Source of the DNA: an uncultured Roseobacter sp.
GTDB taxonomy: Bacteria > Pseudomonadota > Alphaproteobacteria > Rhodobacterales > Rhodobacteraceae
NCBI RefSeq assembly: GCF_947499265.1
Contig: NZ_CANMNK010000002.1
Span: 62,001-126,000, forward strand
Reading direction: 5' to 3'
DNA: 64,000 bases
The notes below the pieces were generated by a model. It was not told the DNA's origin, made no database searches, and saw nothing but the letters and a program-made list of their open reading frames with translations. This document shows, piece after piece, positions 43,698-51,959 of this stretch (position 1 is its first letter; each line of letters opens with the position of its first letter). A program made the position numbers and the translations under genes.

Positions 43698-44438
43698 ATG
43701 TACGATCCAAAGGGAAACGGCAAAGAGCGCACGATCGACACGGTGCAATTTCTTGAGGTTGAACCGCCCCTGCATCTCCGGAGCGTCGTGCATCGGTTCC
43801 TCGACCTGAAGACCCAAGCGCCTTTGGAGGAAGACTATCGGTTTCATGCCCTGCCGGATGCCTGCACCTATGTGATCTTGGATCAGCTCAATCCGAAAGT
43901 TGCCGGGGTCACGCGGCTCCGTGCCTCTTCAAAGGAACTCAATCTGGGTAGGAGTTTTCACTTCATCAATATTCGGTTTCTCCCGGGCGTTTGGCAGGGA
44001 GACCGCGCGCAGGTGTCTCATGGCTTGGTGGAAGAGGCCTATTCCGGCGATCTGCCCCTGATCGCGCTCAACCAATCCCTTTTGGGGCAGGATTTCGAGG
44101 CGCTCCAATCCACGCTCATTCATTTTGTGGAGGATCTGCTCGCACGCGAAATCGTGATCGCCAACCCGGTTACGGAGAAAATATTCAGGCAGATGGATGA
44201 AATTCATTCGGTTGCCGATATGGCCGCTGCGGTGGGTTTGTCACCGCGCCAATTGCAACGGGTGCTGAAAAACACGACGGGTTTTGCGCCGCATGATTTT
44301 CTCAAGGTCCTTCGCTTGCAGCAATCTTTGCTTGGCGAGCCCTCCCTGTCTTACGCGGATCAGTCCCATTTCATCCACTCTTTCCGGAAGGCGACGGGAT
44401 ACACCCCGGCAAGATACTCCAAGAAGTTCGATGTCTGA
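43698..44438 (+). CDS. AraC-family transcriptional regulator
   Basis: 246 aa. C-terminal AraC helix-turn-helix: SVADMAAAVGLSPRQLQRVLKNTTGFAPHDFLKVLRLQ (core residues only), then YADQSHFIHSFRKATGYTPARY, the second HTH. The N-terminal region resembles the DUF6597-type sensory domain in layout (LRSVVHRFLDL, RFHALPDACTYVILDQL). Ligand unknown. ATG at 43698 chosen; the best ribosome binding site (GGAGG) is about 14 nt upstream, so a start at 43578 cannot be fully excluded. The VOC gene follows 70 nt downstream and may be its target. Confidence 0.88.
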   Translation: MYDPKGNGKERTIDTVQFLEVEPPLHLRSVVHRFLDLKTQAPLEEDYRFHALPDACTYVILDQLNPKVAGVTRLRASSKELNLGRSFHFINIRFLPGVWQGDRAQVSHGLVEEAYSGDLPLIALNQSLLGQDFEALQSTLIHFVEDLLAREIVIANPVTEKIFRQMDEIHSVADMAAAVGLSPRQLQRVLKNTTGFAPHDFLKVLRLQQSLLGEPSLSYADQSHFIHSFRKATGYTPARYSKKFDV

Positions 44439-44508
44439 TATCTACAATACGGGCCCGGATCGGCTTGGTAGATCATCGGCATTGGCGACAAAAACAGGAG
44501 TTGGAAAA

Positions 44509-44889
44509 ATGTCGAAGATGAACGCGGTTGGATGGTTTGACATCTATGTGGACGAATTGGACCGGGCGGTTACGTTTTATGAAACTGTGCTGGGATGCAA
44601 ATGTGAACCCATTGGCGATCCCACTGGCGAAAACCAGATGATGAGCTTTCCTGCGGATATGAGCGCCTATGGCGCTGGCGGCGCCCTGTCCAAATCGGCG
44701 CATGCTTCGCCCGGGGTTGGCGGCACCGTGGTGTATTTTTCTGCCGAAGATTGCGCCGTTGAAGAGGCGCGCGTTGAAGCGGCGGGCGGCAAAGTCGCAA
44801 GGCCGAAGTTTTCGATTGGCGAGTTTGGGTGGGTCTCCCTGTGTCTGGACACGGAAGGAAACATGTTTGGCATCAGCTCAATGAAATGA
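44509..44889 (+). CDS. VOC-superfamily (glyoxalase-like) protein
   Basis: 126 aa, one VOC domain of two beta-alpha-beta-beta-beta units: VGWFDIYVDELDRAVTFYETVLG and GGTVVYFSAEDCAVEEARVEAAGGKV, ending with WVSLCLDTEGNMFGISS. Such small VOC proteins may be lyases, dioxygenases or resistance-type binding proteins; the metal ligands are not clear enough to choose. ATG at 44509 follows CAGGAG. Confidence 0.88.
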   Translation: MSKMNAVGWFDIYVDELDRAVTFYETVLGCKCEPIGDPTGENQMMSFPADMSAYGAGGALSKSAHASPGVGGTVVYFSAEDCAVEEARVEAAGGKVARPKFSIGEFGWVSLCLDTEGNMFGISSMK

Positions 44890-44937
44890 GGTTTTTCATT
44901 GGCTTGCAGCGGATAAACAGCTTCGGATGCATCCATT

Positions 44938-44974
44938 AAACGCATGGGCGGCCTCGTGGCGTGCCCATGCGCTT
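44938..44974 (+). terminator. Terminator after the VOC gene
   Basis: CGCATGGGC (44941-44949) pairs perfectly with GCCCATGCG (44963-44971) over a 13-nt loop, with AAA before and CTTT after, about 50 nt after the VOC stop. It could work in both directions. Confidence 0.6.
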
Positions 44975-45126
44975 TGATTTGGTACTCCAATCTACCGCAA
45001 GCGACCAAAACGCGTGATCACCTTTCAGAAAACAACAGAAGTGATCCGAAGCAGCTTGCCGAGCGCGCCCAAAATTGAAACTAAAGACTGGATGTAACAC
45101 AAGGGGCGTCTTGAGAGTCGGGTGTG

Positions 45127-45705
45127 ATGGAAGATTTGGAAACACTGAAATCTGGAATGCTTGCCTGCACCCTTTGCCAGGACCTGCCGCTTGGCCCCAA
45201 TCCGATTTTTCAGCTGGACCAGGATGCCAGGATCTTGATCGTCGGACAGGCGCCCGGCCGCATTACGCACCATAAAGGACGCCCGTTTGACGATCCTTCG
45301 GGAGACCGCCTGCGCGATTGGTTGGGGATCGATCGGACGACGTTTTATTCGGATCCCAGAGTTGGCATCTTCCCGATGGGGTTGTGTTTTCCAGGCGGCG
45401 GAGCTGGCGGGGATAATCCACCGCCCAAAGTCTGCGCAACCACATGGCGCCAACCCGTTATGGACAGGCTTGAAAAGGTTGAACTGACTTTGGTTCTGGG
45501 CGCCTATGCAATCGCCTGGCACCTACCCGATCTCAAAGGTAAATCGGTTGTCGAGGCGGTCAGGCGCGCTGCGGAGGGAAAAGACAGCGTTTTTGTGCTG
45601 CCGCATCCCAGCCCTCGAAACAACCGGTGGCTCAAGCAGAACCCCTGGTTTGAGCAGGACGTGCTGCCACGGCTGAGCGCCCGGGTGGCAGAGGTATTGA
45701 GATGA
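45127..45705 (+). CDS. Uracil-DNA glycosylase superfamily protein
   Basis: 192 aa. The UDG fold is suggested by ILIVGQAPGR (motif A) and VLPHPSPRNNRW (motif B). Near the N-terminus ACTLCQDLPLGPNP has a CxxC, and a Cys-rich loop with GLCFPGG follows; an Fe-S or structural zinc is possible. The subfamily is often annotated only as 'uracil-DNA glycosylase family', and activity on uracil is unproven. ATG at 45127 preferred to the adjoining GTG at 45124. Its stop overlaps the sseB start (ATGA). Confidence 0.85.
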   Translation: MEDLETLKSGMLACTLCQDLPLGPNPIFQLDQDARILIVGQAPGRITHHKGRPFDDPSGDRLRDWLGIDRTTFYSDPRVGIFPMGLCFPGGGAGGDNPPPKVCATTWRQPVMDRLEKVELTLVLGAYAIAWHLPDLKGKSVVEAVRRAAEGKDSVFVLPHPSPRNNRWLKQNPWFEQDVLPRLSARVAEVLR

Positions 45706-46496
45706 CAGAAATCACGCCGCTCGATCAGGCCCATGCCGGGATGGAGGTCGCGCCAGAGGATGATGCAGCCCGGCTGCGGTTTTTCGAGAGGCTGGCGGAA
45801 AGTGAGCTGTTTCTGATGTTGGCAGAAGACGCCTCAGACGACGATCAGATCACGCCCGAAGTCTTTGATCTGGGCGACGCGCGTTACGTGCTGGTCTTTG
45901 ACCGCGAAGAACGGCTGTCGCGTTTTGTGGGCCAACCGACGCCCTATGTTGCCCTTTCGGGGCGTGTCATCGCCGGCATGCTTGCGGGGCAAGGCATTGG
46001 GCTTGGGGTGAACCTCGACGTGGCACCGTCCGCGATCCTGCTGCCCGACACGGCCGTTGCCTGGCTGAAAGACACGCTGGATCACACGCCCGATGAAGTG
46101 GCCGCGCATATTGCAGAAGTCTTTCCGCCCGTAGGCCTGCCGGAAAGCCTGATCTCGGCCCTCGATGGCAAGCTGGCGACTGCCATGGGGTTGGCGCATT
46201 GCGCGTATCTGGTTGGCATCGCATATGACAGCGGTTCGCGCGGTCACCTGCTGGCCTTCGTCGGCGCCGTCCCGGAAGCGCAGGAGGCCCTGGCGAAAGC
46301 GGCGGCAGAAGCGCTGACGTTTTCAGGTATTGAAGCCGGGGCCATGGATGTGGGCTTTTTCCGTGCCTCTGATCCGCTGACGGCCAGCATGGAGAGGGTC
46401 GGTCTGCGGTTCGATCTGCCACAAGCACAGGAGCCCGTGCTGCAGCCGGTTATCGCGCCGGGATCGGACCCGGACAAGCCGCCCCGTCTGCGATAA
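45702..46496 (+). CDS. SseB-family protein
   Basis: 264 aa. N-terminal SseB domain: LRFFERLAESELFLML, then VFDLGDARYVLVFDREERLSRF (in parts) and PTPYVALSGRVIAGMLAG. SseB overexpression causes serine sensitivity relief in E. coli; the biochemical role is unknown. The C-terminal half (residues 135-250) resembles SseB_C. Coupled to the UDG-like gene by a 4-nt overlap. Confidence 0.82.
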   Translation: MTEITPLDQAHAGMEVAPEDDAARLRFFERLAESELFLMLAEDASDDDQITPEVFDLGDARYVLVFDREERLSRFVGQPTPYVALSGRVIAGMLAGQGIGLGVNLDVAPSAILLPDTAVAWLKDTLDHTPDEVAAHIAEVFPPVGLPESLISALDGKLATAMGLAHCAYLVGIAYDSGSRGHLLAFVGAVPEAQEALAKAAAEALTFSGIEAGAMDVGFFRASDPLTASMERVGLRFDLPQAQEPVLQPVIAPGSDPDKPPRLR

Positions 46497-46571
46497 CCCC
46501 ACTGCCCGAAAATCACGGGTGATCACGCGGAGCCTGCCGATTTTCACAAGGCCGCGAGAGCATGCTTCAAT

Positions 46572-46597
46572 GGGTGCACAGGGCGGCTGTTGCACCC
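46572..46597 (+). terminator. Stem-loop between sseB and the YHS gene
   Basis: GGGTGCA (46572-46578) pairs with TGCACCC (46591-46597) over a 12-nt loop. It lies 75 nt after the sseB-type stop and 60 nt before the YHS start. No strong T-tract. Confidence 0.45.
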
Positions 46598-46656
46598 TAA
46601 GTGTTGGGGGCAAGAGAAACCGCCACATAGCGTGCCTAAGAAAATTGGAGTTTTAA

Positions 46657-47181
46657 ATGAACCGCTTCCCTCTGAAAATCGCCGGTGTTGCCATTGCCCT
46701 GACCATGGCGTCGCAAGCCTGGGCAGGTGACCAATACGTCGATCCCACCGGCTTTGCCGTATCCGGCTATGATGTGGTTGCTTATTTTGACCTGGAGCAG
46801 AACCCGGTCGGCTCTGCACAGCCTGCTGCGGTGCCAGGTGACAAGGACATCACCGCCACCTACAATGGCGCAACTTTTGCGTTCTCGACCGAAGCCAACA
46901 AGGCGGAATTTGAGGCCGACCCGGAGAAATATCTGCCACAATACGATGGTCACTGTGCCTACGGCGTGGCCAAGGGTGGTAAAGTCCCCGGTAACCCGAA
47001 CTTGTGGCGGATCCTTGATGGCAAGCTTTACCTCAACATCACCGAAAATGTGGTGGGGTTCTGGGAGGAAGACATTCCGGGCAACATCCAGCTGTCTGAA
47101 GCCAATTGGGTCAACATCGAAGCGGACCCTGCTTCCGACCGCCCAATTCCGCAGTTCGAAAGCTCTGCCCCGGTTGAATGA
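46657..47181 (+). CDS. Exported YHS-domain protein
   Basis: 174 aa. Signal peptide with an AWA|GD cleavage near residue 23. The mature part is a YHS-like domain: FAVSGYDVVAYFDL, then YNGATFAFSTEANKAEFEADPEKYLPQYDGHCAYG. Family members bind metals, often copper, in the periplasm. Coupled to the downstream rhodanese (ATGA overlap), suggesting a joint role in periplasmic sulfur/metal handling. Confidence 0.85.
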   Translation: MNRFPLKIAGVAIALTMASQAWAGDQYVDPTGFAVSGYDVVAYFDLEQNPVGSAQPAAVPGDKDITATYNGATFAFSTEANKAEFEADPEKYLPQYDGHCAYGVAKGGKVPGNPNLWRILDGKLYLNITENVVGFWEEDIPGNIQLSEANWVNIEADPASDRPIPQFESSAPVE

Positions 47182-47678
47182 CAATGATTGAGAAGGAGAT
47201 GCCTTCTCGCTCTGCAAAGGCTCCGGCGCGCTTGTCGCGGCGGGGCTTTTTGCTGCTGGGGGGCATCTGTGCCGTGACGGTTGGTGCCGGGGCGGCGCGC
47301 TGGTTCAACATCTGGGCGGAGACCGGAGAAGGTGCGCTCAGCGCGCCGGAGGCGCATGAGGCTGCGGTGTCAGGTGCAATCCTGCTGATCGACATCAGAC
47401 GCCCTGACGAATGGGCGCTGACCGGCGTGGGGGAGGGAGCCGTCCCCATCGACATGCGCAACAAGGACTTCATCGCCGATGTCAGCGGACGGGTGGACGG
47501 TGACCACGCGCGCCCCATTGCGCTGATCTGCGCACGGGGCGTCCGGTCGCGGCGCCTCGGGGCCCGGTTAGCTGAGGCGGGCTTCACCGGTATCATCGAT
47601 GTGCCCGAAGGGATGTTGGGCTCGGGCGCCGGTCCGGGCTGGATCAAGCGCGGTCTGCCGCTGCACAAGGAGAGCTGA
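47178..47678 (+). CDS. Rhodanese-domain protein with Tat-like signal
   Basis: 166 aa. N-terminal LSRRGFLLLGGICAVTVGAG is a twin-arginine-like export or anchor signal (RR at 21-22). The rhodanese domain follows, with LLIDIRRPDEW and the catalytic Cys118 in ICARGVRSRR (CxxGxR loop). Sulfur transfer in the periplasm is expected. The start overlaps the YHS stop; the esterase start follows 1 nt after its stop. Confidence 0.88.
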   Translation: MTMIEKEMPSRSAKAPARLSRRGFLLLGGICAVTVGAGAARWFNIWAETGEGALSAPEAHEAAVSGAILLIDIRRPDEWALTGVGEGAVPIDMRNKDFIADVSGRVDGDHARPIALICARGVRSRRLGARLAEAGFTGIIDVPEGMLGSGAGPGWIKRGLPLHKES

Positions 47679-47679
47679 C

Positions 47680-48516
47680 GTGAACCGATTTTTGGCGTTT
47701 TTTGCCGCTGCGATGATCAACGCGGCGGGCGCTGCGCAGGCCGGGTGCGGCGAGAGCGCCGACGCCTGCGCGGTCGATTTGGGCACCTACCACGCGCGCG
47801 TGCCGGATGGTCCGGTCAAAGGGGCGATCCTCTATCTTCATGGGTTTGGTGGTACGGGCAATGGCGCGTTGCGCCCCAACGATTGGGTCGATACCGCGCT
47901 CGACCGCGGCTATGTGCTGATTGCACCGGATGGCCTGCCCTACGCCGAAGGCCGGGGGCGCGGGTGGTCTTTCATCCCGGGGCGCCCGAAACTGCGCGAC
48001 GAGCCTGCGTTTCTGAGTGCGGTGCGCGACGATGCCGCCGCACGGTTTGGGTTCTCTGCGGATCAGGTGATCCTCAGTGGTTTTTCCATCGGCGGGTCGA
48101 TGACCTCTTATCTGGCCTGTGGCAGGCCAGAAAGCTTCGCCGCCTATGCACCTGTTGCGGGCGGGTTCTGGCGACCACACCCGACCGATTGTGCGGGACC
48201 TGTGCGGTTGCTGCACACGCATGGATGGACGGACAGCACGGTGCCTTTGGAGGGCCGTGTGCTGCGGGGTGACGATGCGACCGATCCGCAGGCGCTGATG
48301 CAGGGCGACATCTTCTACACCCTTCGGATGTGGCGCGAGGTGAACGCGTGTCACCAGCTTCGCGCGGACCGTTATGTCACCAAAGGTGACTTCATGCGCC
48401 GGGCCTGGGATCGTTGCAGCGAAGGGTCGGCCCTGGAGTTCGCATTGTTTCCCGGCGGGCATGTGGTGCCGGAGGGTTGGGCGGATATGATGCTGGACTG
48501 GTATGAGGGGCTCTGA
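47680..48516 (+). CDS. Exported alpha/beta-hydrolase (PHB depolymerase/LpqC-like esterase)
   Basis: 278 aa from GTG 47680, with AAGGAGAG upstream. Signal peptide ending near AQA|G. LYLHGFGG gives the oxyanion hole, GFSIGGS the nucleophile (S136), and FPGGHVVP the catalytic His; WxDSTVP carries the probable Asp. Same family as PHB depolymerase and feruloyl-esterase-like hydrolases; substrate unknown. Third gene in the YHS-rhodanese run. Confidence 0.87.
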   Translation: MNRFLAFFAAAMINAAGAAQAGCGESADACAVDLGTYHARVPDGPVKGAILYLHGFGGTGNGALRPNDWVDTALDRGYVLIAPDGLPYAEGRGRGWSFIPGRPKLRDEPAFLSAVRDDAAARFGFSADQVILSGFSIGGSMTSYLACGRPESFAAYAPVAGGFWRPHPTDCAGPVRLLHTHGWTDSTVPLEGRVLRGDDATDPQALMQGDIFYTLRMWREVNACHQLRADRYVTKGDFMRRAWDRCSEGSALEFALFPGGHVVPEGWADMMLDWYEGL

Positions 48517-48520
48517 CCAA

Positions 48521-48536
48521 GCGCCATCTTTGGCGC
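48521..48536. terminator. Small stem between convergent esterase and opgH
   Basis: GCGCCA (48521-48526) pairs with TGGCGC (48531-48536) over a TCTT loop in a 27-nt gap between converging genes. No T-tract. Confidence 0.35.
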
Positions 48537-48543
48537 CGGAGGG

Positions 48544-50451
48544 TTATTCAGCCGGAAACCGGGATGCGTTCAACAAATCGCGCAGGCGTGACCGTTCCAC
48601 GCGCGCGCGCGCGACGATGGCCGGTTCACGAATGGTATTGGGGCTTTGCATGCGCAGACCACCGGGCAGGGACCGCGACAGCGGCACAGCACTCAGCGCC
48701 GAAAGGGGTACCGCGAGGCACAGGCTGATAACAATCGGGATCAGCCAGTAAGACACCAGACCTGCCGCCAGCCCGCTCAGCAACAGCAGGCCAAGGGTCG
48801 TCTCAGCCCAATGAAACCGGACCAATGTGCCGAGCGGATAGGTCCGCGCATGCCGCGATTGCGCCACCCAGGCATCGGATCGTCCGAGCAGTGCCCGCAG
48901 CACTGCGCGTGTTTGTTGGATCATCAGGATGGGGGCGTAGGCGATCGACAGAATGATCTCGACCACAAATGCCATCAGGAAGGCGCCGCGCCCGCCATAG
49001 ACCCGTGTTGCCTTGGGATGCAGCGCAATGATCCCTGCGCCCACCATCTTGGGGGTCAGCAACATCGCGTACATGATGATCAGGAACACGGCGGAATCGA
49101 TATGGCTCATCTCGGGCGGCCAGTCCGGGAACAGCGGATTGGTCTCGTTGAAATAACGCACCACATTCGTTTCGGAATCCACGCCCAGCAGGGCCCAGAC
49201 GACCAGCAGGAAGAACCACGCGGGCGACAGCAGGTAGCTGACGGCGCCGTGGAAGAGGTGGTAGCGCGAGACAGGATGCAGCCCGGCAGTGCGCAGGAGG
49301 CGCAGGTGCTGCAGGTTGCCCCGACACCAGCGTTGGTCGCGCAGGACATAATCGATCAGCGTGCCCGGGGTTTCCTCGAAACTGCCGGTGACGCGTGGCA
49401 GGAAGCGGACGCACCAGCCTGCGCGGCGCAAAAGCCCGGCCTCGACAAAGTCATGGCTCAGGATCAGTTCCGCCTTGCCCTTGCGGCCCTGCAGATAGGG
49501 CAGGCCAGCGGATGCGGCGAAGGCCTTTGTCCGGATGATCGCATTGTGACCCCAGTAGTTGCCCTCGCTGCGCGCCCAATTGGCCAGACCTTCGGCCAGC
49601 AACCAGCCATAGGCAATATTGGAGAATTGCTGCAACCGGGCAAACACCGTCTCCGCCCCGATCAGCATCGGGAAGGTCTGGATCAGGCCGGCGCGCGGAT
49701 CGACGCTCAACTCGTCGGCCAACCGGTCAATGGCCCGCCCGGTCATCAGGCTGTCGGCATCCAGTACCAGCATGGCCTCATAGGCCGCGCCCCAACCCGT
49801 GATCCAATCGACCAGATTGCCAACCTTCTTGTCGGAATTGGTCTCCCGTCGGCGGTAGTGGACGGCAAAACCTGCGGGCGCGGAGGCCTCCAGGGCGGCA
49901 AAGGCGCGCAGCTCATCCTCCGCGATCATGTCGTCGCGGGTGTCGGACAGCACAAAGAGCGTATAGCGGTGCGGACCGCCGCGGCGCGCCAGATCATCCA
50001 GCATCGCGGTGGCGTTGCCAAAGACGTCACAGGGAACTTCGTTATAGATCGGCACCAAGAGAGCCACATCCATCGGTACGACTTCGGACCGTCGGCGGGT
50101 CTGCGCCGTCTCGCGCGCCAAGAGGCCCGCGATGGCCACCCCAACCGTGCTGACCGACAGGGTGACCCAGATGAAAGTGATGCCAATCAGGGTCAAAAGC
50201 ACCCATTCGAGCCCGGTCATGCCCATTTCGGCCAACCATCCGTGCATGCCGGAGACCAGAAGCAGCGTTGCGATCAGCGCAGGCACAAACAGCGCCACAC
50301 GCCAGCCAAAGGCATGCTCGGACATGCGCGAGGGGTTGTCTTCCGGACAGGCGGACAGGTCCTGCACCCGCATGCTCAAGGGCGCGCGGGGCGGCATGGT
50401 CATGGCGACCGTGTCTATGTTGTCCGAACTATCCTTCACCCAGTTGTCCAC
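48544..50451 (-). CDS. opgH: Glucans biosynthesis glucosyltransferase OpgH
   Basis: 635 aa. Inner-membrane GT2 glucosyltransferase polymerising UDP-glucose into periplasmic glucans. DVALLVPIYNEVPCDVFGN opens the catalytic domain, DAD in MLVLDADSLM is the metal site, and QRWCRGNLQHLRLL is the Q-x-x-R-W motif. About seven to eight helices. The GTG at 50451 overlaps the opgG stop by 16 nt. Shorter than E. coli OpgH (847 aa), as in other alphaproteobacteria. Confidence 0.92.
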   Translation of the reverse strand: MDNWVKDSSDNIDTVAMTMPPRAPLSMRVQDLSACPEDNPSRMSEHAFGWRVALFVPALIATLLLVSGMHGWLAEMGMTGLEWVLLTLIGITFIWVTLSVSTVGVAIAGLLARETAQTRRRSEVVPMDVALLVPIYNEVPCDVFGNATAMLDDLARRGGPHRYTLFVLSDTRDDMIAEDELRAFAALEASAPAGFAVHYRRRETNSDKKVGNLVDWITGWGAAYEAMLVLDADSLMTGRAIDRLADELSVDPRAGLIQTFPMLIGAETVFARLQQFSNIAYGWLLAEGLANWARSEGNYWGHNAIIRTKAFAASAGLPYLQGRKGKAELILSHDFVEAGLLRRAGWCVRFLPRVTGSFEETPGTLIDYVLRDQRWCRGNLQHLRLLRTAGLHPVSRYHLFHGAVSYLLSPAWFFLLVVWALLGVDSETNVVRYFNETNPLFPDWPPEMSHIDSAVFLIIMYAMLLTPKMVGAGIIALHPKATRVYGGRGAFLMAFVVEIILSIAYAPILMIQQTRAVLRALLGRSDAWVAQSRHARTYPLGTLVRFHWAETTLGLLLLSGLAAGLVSYWLIPIVISLCLAVPLSALSAVPLSRSLPGGLRMQSPNTIREPAIVARARVERSRLRDLLNASRFPAE

Positions 50452-51959
50452 CTATATAGCCAAACTTCGCTCAGAGGCGCGCCATCCAGACGCAGTTGCG
50501 CGCGGAATTCGATGTAACGGGCGTCCTCTGGTTTGAATGTAAACGCCAGTCGCGGCCCATTGGTTTCAGGGTTTCTTTGCAGCAGGCCGGGCGTGAGCGA
50601 ACCGCCGCTGCCGCGCAGGACGATATCCAGCCGATTGAGGTCTTCGGGCACCAGCGCACCGTCTTCGAAATCGATTGTGACGATCTTGCCGCCCTCGGGG
50701 CGTCCACCAATGGCCGTGCTGAGCACACGCAGGGGCATATCGCGCTTGGGCGCCGGATCTTCGCCCCAATCGAGCAAATAGCTCATCTTGTGGCTTTGGC
50801 CCGCCAATATTGGCTCCGATGGGCGCCAGTAGGCCACGATGTTGTCGTAGATTTCCAGATCCGCCGGGATTTCGACCAGTGTCACCGAGCCTTGCCCCCA
50901 GTCCTCCTGCGGGGTGATCCAGGCGGCGGGCCGCGAGTGATAAAGCGCCTCCAGATCGGCGTAATCGCTGAACTTGCGTGGCCGCTGCATCAGGCCGAAG
51001 CCACGCGGGTTGGTGTCGGAGAACGCGCTGATCTGAAGCGTCAGCGGATTGGCCAGCGGGCGCCAGATCACCTCGCCGGCGCCATTGTGGATCAGCAGGC
51101 CATCATTGTCGTGCACGGCGGGGCGAAAATCGTCAAACCGATGGCGCATGGTTTCGTCAAACAGAAACATCGAGGTCAGCGGCGCGATCCCCACATGGGT
51201 CATGTCCGCGCGGGCAAAAACCTCGGCAGAGACGGACATGCGCAGCGTATCGCCATGGGCGATGTCGAAGCGGTAGGCACCCGTACAGCTGGGGCTGTCC
51301 AAAAGCGCGTGCAGCACAACGGAGCCAGCGCCGGGCTGAGGTGTTTCCATCCAGAAGGCGGTGAAATCGGGGAATTCCTCCCCCATCGGATCGCCGGTCT
51401 TGAGCGCGAGGCCGCGGGCGGAGAGGCCGTAGGTCTCGCCGGTGCCGATGCCGCGGAAATAGCTGGCGCCCTGAAATACTGCGTATTCCTGAAAGATGCC
51501 CGCCTGTTTCAGTTCGGCACGCAGGCGCAGGCCGGAATATCCCAGTATGGCATCGATCTCGACTTCGGGGAATTTGTCGGTGGAGTCGAAAACCCCCATG
51601 TCAAAGGCGAGCGGCCGGGCAGCGCCATTTTCCACCACATTGATTTCCACCGCCTGCGGGAAATAGAGGCCGGGCGGGAAGACATCAACGCGTTGTGGTT
51701 TGTCTGATCCTTGCCACAGGGCATTGCGACCGTCGAACCAGATCTTGCGGTACTGGTCATAGCTCAGGTTGCGCCAGCTTTCCGGGATCAGTGGACGTGG
51801 CGTGTAATCGGTCGCCGCCAGTTCCATGGCCCGCGTGCGCACGGTGTCCGCGTCAAAGGGTTGTGCATCGCCCAGCTGCAGGCCGGGTTCCTTGGTAAAC
51901 CCGGCTGAGGGAACAGCGGCAAGCGCTGCGAGGGATTTCAGAACATCACGACGAAGCAT
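50436..51959 (-). CDS. opgG: Glucan biosynthesis protein OpgG/OpgD with Tat-like signal
   Basis: 507 aa. Periplasmic MdoG-family protein needed to branch or release OPG backbone. N-terminus LRRDVLKSLAALAAVP matches a twin-arginine signal, as in OpgD of E. coli rather than Sec-exported OpgG. Conserved blocks: DYTPRPLIPESWRNLSYDQYRKI (in parts), SYFRGIGTGETYGLSARGLA, and AYWRP. ATG at 51959 shares one base with the opgC stop (TGATG). Middle gene of opgC-opgG-opgH. Confidence 0.92.
   Translation of the reverse strand: MLRRDVLKSLAALAAVPSAGFTKEPGLQLGDAQPFDADTVRTRAMELAATDYTPRPLIPESWRNLSYDQYRKIWFDGRNALWQGSDKPQRVDVFPPGLYFPQAVEINVVENGAARPLAFDMGVFDSTDKFPEVEIDAILGYSGLRLRAELKQAGIFQEYAVFQGASYFRGIGTGETYGLSARGLALKTGDPMGEEFPDFTAFWMETPQPGAGSVVLHALLDSPSCTGAYRFDIAHGDTLRMSVSAEVFARADMTHVGIAPLTSMFLFDETMRHRFDDFRPAVHDNDGLLIHNGAGEVIWRPLANPLTLQISAFSDTNPRGFGLMQRPRKFSDYADLEALYHSRPAAWITPQEDWGQGSVTLVEIPADLEIYDNIVAYWRPSEPILAGQSHKMSYLLDWGEDPAPKRDMPLRVLSTAIGGRPEGGKIVTIDFEDGALVPEDLNRLDIVLRGSGGSLTPGLLQRNPETNGPRLAFTFKPEDARYIEFRAQLRLDGAPLSEVWLYRWTTG

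Noticed and set aside
48646-50517. 623-codon open frame on the plus strand
   Set aside because: It is antisense to opgH, rich in Gln/His/Arg from complementing membrane codons, and has no family resemblance.
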